Positions 5,896 to 8,218 of a stretch of 8,218 nt of DNA are shown here, one piece after another; within the stretch, counting starts at the first letter, position 1, and the number at the start of each line of letters is the position of its first letter. The stretch is from assembly GCA_003641345.1 (NCBI GenBank), contig QNAD01000081.1, forward strand, positions 1 through 8,218, written 5' to 3'. A program made the translations under genes and the position numbers. Origin of the DNA: Candidatus Zixiibacteriota bacterium (GTDB lineage Bacteria > Zixibacteria > MSB-5A5 > GN15 > FEB-12). Below the pieces are notes generated by a model, which saw only the letters and a program-made list of their open reading frames with translations, was not told the DNA's origin and ran no database searches.

Positions 5896-6270
5896 TTATT
5901 TTTTTCTCTTAATACCACCGATAGTCGGTTTACGTCCCTTACGGGTCCGAGCATTAGTTTTTGTCCGCTGACCGTGCATAGGCAGTCCGCGACGATGACG
6001 AATACCCCTATAAGAGCCGATATCAATCAATCGTTTAATATTTCTACTAATCTGACCGCGAAGAACACCTTCAACATTATAATCTTCCTCGATTGCATTA
6101 CGAAGTTTGGCTACTTCTTCATCGGTCAATTTATTAACCCGAATATCAGGGTTAACACCAGTTTTTTTTAGTATTTCGTCTGCAATAAACGGTCCTATCC
6201 CATAGATATATCGGAGCCCAATTTGAACTCTTTTTTCTTTAGGCAGGTCAACACCAGCTATACGCGCCAC
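5896..6270 (-). CDS. rpsM: Small-subunit ribosomal protein S13
   Basis: S13 lies in the head of the 30S subunit, contacts the 50S through intersubunit bridges, and its tail reaches toward P-site tRNA. The 124 residues include [25 protein letters not shown] at the N-terminus, the helical region [27 protein letters not shown] (35-61), [26 protein letters not shown] (89-114) and a basic C-terminal tail ending KRKK. The start is GTG at 6270, with AAGGAG (6282-6277) six bases upstream. It is the first gene of the rpsM-rpsK-rpsD-rpoA-rplQ group, 35 bases after rpmJ. In E. coli the leader of this gene is the S4 autoregulatory site; with only 35 bases here I cannot recognise an equivalent. Confidence 0.98.
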   Translation of the reverse strand: MARIAGVDLPKEKRVQIGLRYIYGIGPFIADEILKKTGVNPDIRVNKLTDEEVAKLRNAIEEDYNVEGVLRGQISRNIKRLIDIGSYRGIRHRRGLPMHGQRTKTNARTRKGRKPTIGGIKRKK

Positions 6271-6305
6271 CCGTTACTCCTTATATTTCAAATTATAAAT
6301 TCTTC

Positions 6306-6422
6306 TTAACCTTGACGTTGCTTATGACTTGGAGATTTAGAGCAAATAACTCTAATGACACCGCGTCTTTTAATTATTTTACAATGTTCGCAACGTTTTC
6401 TAATCGATGACTTAACTTTCAT
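6306..6422 (-). CDS. rpmJ: Large-subunit ribosomal protein L36, zinc ribbon form
   Basis: This short 38-residue frame starts [20 protein letters not shown] and ends SPSHKQRQG, a clear match to L36, the smallest protein of the large subunit, which binds domain VI of 23S rRNA. The zinc ligands are all present: Cys11, Cys14, Cys27 and His33 (C-x2-C-x12-C-x5-H), so it is the zinc-binding type rather than the zinc-free paralogue. ATG 6422 lies 11 bases after the infA stop, with a weak GGATGGAT sequence upstream. The 37-38 residue length is standard. Position between infA and rpsM is the usual one. Confidence 0.97.
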   Translation of the reverse strand: MKVKSSIRKRCEHCKIIKRRGVIRVICSKSPSHKQRQG

Positions 6423-6433
6423 TATCATCCATC

Positions 6434-6652
6434 CTATTTATAGCGGTATGTAATTCTACCGCGTGTTAAATCATAAGGCGATAACTCAAGAGTTACTTTA
6501 TCGCCTGGTAAAATCTTAATAAAATGCATACGCATCTTTCCGGATACATGGGCTAAAACAACATGACCATTATCAAGTTCCACTCTAAACATAGCATTAG
6601 GTAACGGTTCAATAACTTTTCCCTCTACCTTAATATTAACTTCTTTAGCCAC
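6434..6652 (-). CDS. infA: Translation initiation factor IF-1
   Basis: IF-1 blocks the ribosomal A site during initiation and assists IF-2 and IF-3. The 72-residue, single OB-fold protein matches the family throughout: [41 protein letters not shown] at the first two thirds, then [26 protein letters not shown] at the end. The start is GTG at 6652, with AAGGA (6663-6659) six bases upstream inside the end of map. Only three bases separate the map stop from this GTG, so translation is likely coupled. An ATG at 6657 is out of frame and reaches a stop after three codons. The stop is TAG. Confidence 0.98.
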   Translation of the reverse strand: MAKEVNIKVEGKVIEPLPNAMFRVELDNGHVVLAHVSGKMRMHFIKILPGDKVTLELSPYDLTRGRITYRYK

Positions 6653-6655
6653 TCA

Positions 6656-7408
6656 TTATCCTTCCGAAAGGGACAAAATATCCGGTTGACCATCGGTTAT
6701 CGCGATAGTATGCTCAAAATGAGCCGATGGCTGACCGTCAGCCGTAACAATTGTCCATCCATCAGGCATACTCTTCACTTGATAAGTACCCATATTAATC
6801 ATAGGTTCAATTGCTATAACCATTCCAATTTTAAGCGTTGGTCCTTCATCAGGAGAACCAAAATTAGGCACCTGAGGTTCCTCATGCATATTGCGGCCAA
6901 TACCATGACCAACTAACTGACGAACAACACCGTACCCTTCGGATTCAGCATTCTTTTGTATTTCTGCTGAAACCTCCCCTAATTTATTACCTTTTCTTGC
7001 TTTGTCAATACCTGCCATCAAAGAACGTCGAGTATTATCCATCAAAGCCTGTTTTTCATCAGAAATTTTGCCAACAGAAAAGGTTCTGGCAGAATCACCA
7101 TAAAAACCTTCAACTATCGATCCAACATCAACTGAAACAATATCTCCTTCGGATATTATCCGCTCACCCGGGATACCATGGACAACTTCATCATTAATTG
7201 AGAGGCAGGAAGCCGCAGGAAAACCTTGATAATTTTTGAAGCCTGGAATTGCATTACGAGCTATTATCTCTTTTTCAATGAAAGCATCAAGCTCAGCAGT
7301 AGTAATACCTGGTTTGATATAATCCCCAGCCATATCCAAAACTTCGGATACAACTCGTCCGGCTTTACGCATAATTTCAATTTCTTCTTTTGACTTCAAA
7401 ATAATCAT
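6656..7408 (-). CDS. map: Methionine aminopeptidase, type I
   Basis: Map removes the initiator methionine from new proteins whose second residue is small, after deformylation. The 250 residues form one pita-bread domain without the extra N-terminal zinc domain of longer types (type Ia). All five metal ligands are visible: Asp94 (VSVDVG), Asp105 (YGDSA), His168 (VGHGIG), Glu201 (AIEPM) and Glu232 (FEHT). The substrate-binding histidines His77 (EVVHG) and His175 (NMHEEP) are also present. ATG 7408 follows the adk stop by seven bases; GGAG lies across the end of adk, ten bases from the start. The secY-adk-map-infA order is common in bacteria. No anomaly. Confidence 0.98.
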   Translation of the reverse strand: MIILKSKEEIEIMRKAGRVVSEVLDMAGDYIKPGITTAELDAFIEKEIIARNAIPGFKNYQGFPAASCLSINDEVVHGIPGERIISEGDIVSVDVGSIVEGFYGDSARTFSVGKISDEKQALMDNTRRSLMAGIDKARKGNKLGEVSAEIQKNAESEGYGVVRQLVGHGIGRNMHEEPQVPNFGSPDEGPTLKIGMVIAIEPMINMGTYQVKSMPDGWTIVTADGQPSAHFEHTIAITDGQPDILSLSEG

Positions 7409-7415
7409 AATATCA

Positions 7416-8060
7416 TTACTCCATTACAGTTTCACAAATAGAATTGAAAACAGTATCAGGAGTCTGTTTACCGTCAATATTTCTTAGAATTGATTCTGAT
7501 TTATAAAAACCAATAATCGGCTCTGTTTGCTTCTTATAAACTTCAAGCCTGTTTCTAACAACACCTTCATCATCATCATGCCGACGTTCCAGTTTCGCCT
7601 TATCAATATCGCAAAACCCTTCAACTTTGGGTATTTTAGCCGGATAATTATAATCGGCATTACACACGGGACAAAACCATCTCCCAAAAAGCCTTTTGAT
7701 AATCTCATCATCAGGTACATCAAGTAAAATAGCTTTATCCAAATTGATATTGTCTTTCAGTAACATCATCTTCAAACTTTCAGCTTGAGGAATAGTTCGT
7801 GGAAAACCATCAAGAATAAATCCTTTATTCAATTTGCCCGAAGTAATTTTTTCTTCAATCACTTCAATGAGAATTTCATCAGGAACCAAATCCCCATTTT
7901 TCATAAATGATTCTGCTTTTAGACCCAATTCGGTTCCGTTTTTTACAGCTTTACGCAATACATCCCCAGTAGAAAGATGGATGAGACCAAATTTCTTAGC
8001 AACACGAACCGCCTGGGTTCCCTTGCCAGATCCGGGAGGGCCTAAAAAAAGCAAATTCAT
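7416..8060 (-). CDS. adk: Adenylate kinase with zinc-type lid
   Basis: Adk interconverts ATP plus AMP and two ADP, balancing adenylate pools in the cytoplasm. The 214 residues show the P-loop GPPGSGKGT (7-15), the AMP-binding STGDVLR (30-36) and DGFPRT (84-89), and ERRHDDDEGVVRNRL (158-172). The lid is the long form with a metal site Cys130-x2-Cys133-x16-Cys150-x2-Asp153, the same spacing and numbers as the structural zinc site of Bacillus subtilis Adk. Many Gram-negative enzymes lack these cysteines. ATG 8060 is two bases after the secY stop; GGGAG in the end of secY lies about 12 bases upstream, a long spacing, so coupling to secY translation is likely. Confidence 0.98.
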   Translation of the reverse strand: MNLLFLGPPGSGKGTQAVRVAKKFGLIHLSTGDVLRKAVKNGTELGLKAESFMKNGDLVPDEILIEVIEEKITSGKLNKGFILDGFPRTIPQAESLKMMLLKDNINLDKAILLDVPDDEIIKRLFGRWFCPVCNADYNYPAKIPKVEGFCDIDKAKLERRHDDDEGVVRNRLEVYKKQTEPIIGFYKSESILRNIDGKQTPDTVFNSICETVME

Positions 8061-8062
8061 AA

Positions 8063-8218
8063 TTACATTGATCTCCCGCGAATTTTACCTTTTTTCATAA
8101 ATCCATCATAATGACGCATCATCAAATGAGACTCCACTTGCTGTAATGTATCTAATGCAACACCAACAACAATCAGCAATCCGGTACCTCCGAAAAAGAA
8201 ATTCACATTGGCTCTTGA
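8063..8218 (-). CDS. secY: Protein translocase subunit SecY, C-terminal end only
   Basis: The last 51 codons of a gene that enters from the window edge. SecY is the central pore subunit of the SecYEG channel in the cytoplasmic membrane. The visible part shows the final membrane helix (about [17 protein letters not shown]), then the conserved cytoplasmic tail [25 protein letters not shown] with TAA at 8065-8063. The QQVESHL and HYDGF-like tail motif is characteristic of bacterial SecY. It is two bases before adk on the same strand, the usual spc-operon order. Confidence 0.95.
   Translation of the reverse strand, partial: SRANVNFFFGGTGLLIVVGVALDTLQQVESHLMMRHYDGFMKKGKIRGRSM

Noticed and set aside
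5860..6171. Plus-strand open frame of about 103 codons opposite rpsM and rpsK
   Set aside because: It lies antisense to two unmistakable ribosomal protein genes, has no recognisable motif, and is what chance frames opposite conserved genes look like.
6271..6305. S4-responsive leader (pseudoknot) before rpsM
   Set aside because: The rpmJ-rpsM gap is only 35 bases and shows no stem that I can pair convincingly.
1..8218. Undescribed defence, mobile or biosynthetic system
   Set aside because: All genes except the membrane protein fall in well-known housekeeping families in standard order; I see no spacer arrays, transposase, integrase, recoded stops or unusual repeats.

Overview
This window is a core housekeeping locus from an AT-rich bacterium. 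Every gene reads on the minus strand, so transcription runs from high to low coordinates. I see no mobile element, CRISPR array, toxin-antitoxin pair or defence system, and the gene content is largely textbook. The organism cannot be named safely. TGA is used as an ordinary stop, Shine-Dalgarno sites are present at most genes, and the gene order is the classic bacterial spc/alpha order. The RpoA N-terminus (MKWK...MPKEV) and the plsY-gpsA-merR cluster remind me of FCB-group bacteria and related candidate phyla, but this is a low-confidence impression.

Region 1 (8218 down to 3338) is the end of the spc operon plus the alpha operon: secY (3' end only), adk, map, infA, rpmJ, rpsM, rpsK, rpsD, rpoA and rplQ. 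Gaps are 2 to 39 bases, so it is probably one long transcript. It makes the protein-export channel, adenylate kinase, the N-terminal methionine trimming enzyme, initiation factor 1, four small- or large-subunit ribosomal proteins of the alpha cluster, the RNA polymerase alpha subunit and L17. infA, rpsM and rpsK start with GTG. A clear intrinsic terminator (3276-3311) closes the unit.

Region 2 (3337 down to 2615) holds a non-coding stretch with symmetric, operator-like sequences and a possible promoter, followed by a 148-residue single-pass membrane protein of unknown function. This protein and its control region are the least explained part of the window.

Region 3 (2614 down to 603) is a compact plsY-gpsA-merR cluster. 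GpsA makes sn-glycerol 3-phosphate, PlsY acylates it in the first step of phospholipid synthesis, and the small MerR-type DNA-binding protein may control this or another pathway.

Region 4 (602 down to 1) holds a tRNA-Pro(GGG) gene with encoded CCA and a plausible own promoter, then the first 146 codons of a family 2 glycosyltransferase that runs off the window edge.
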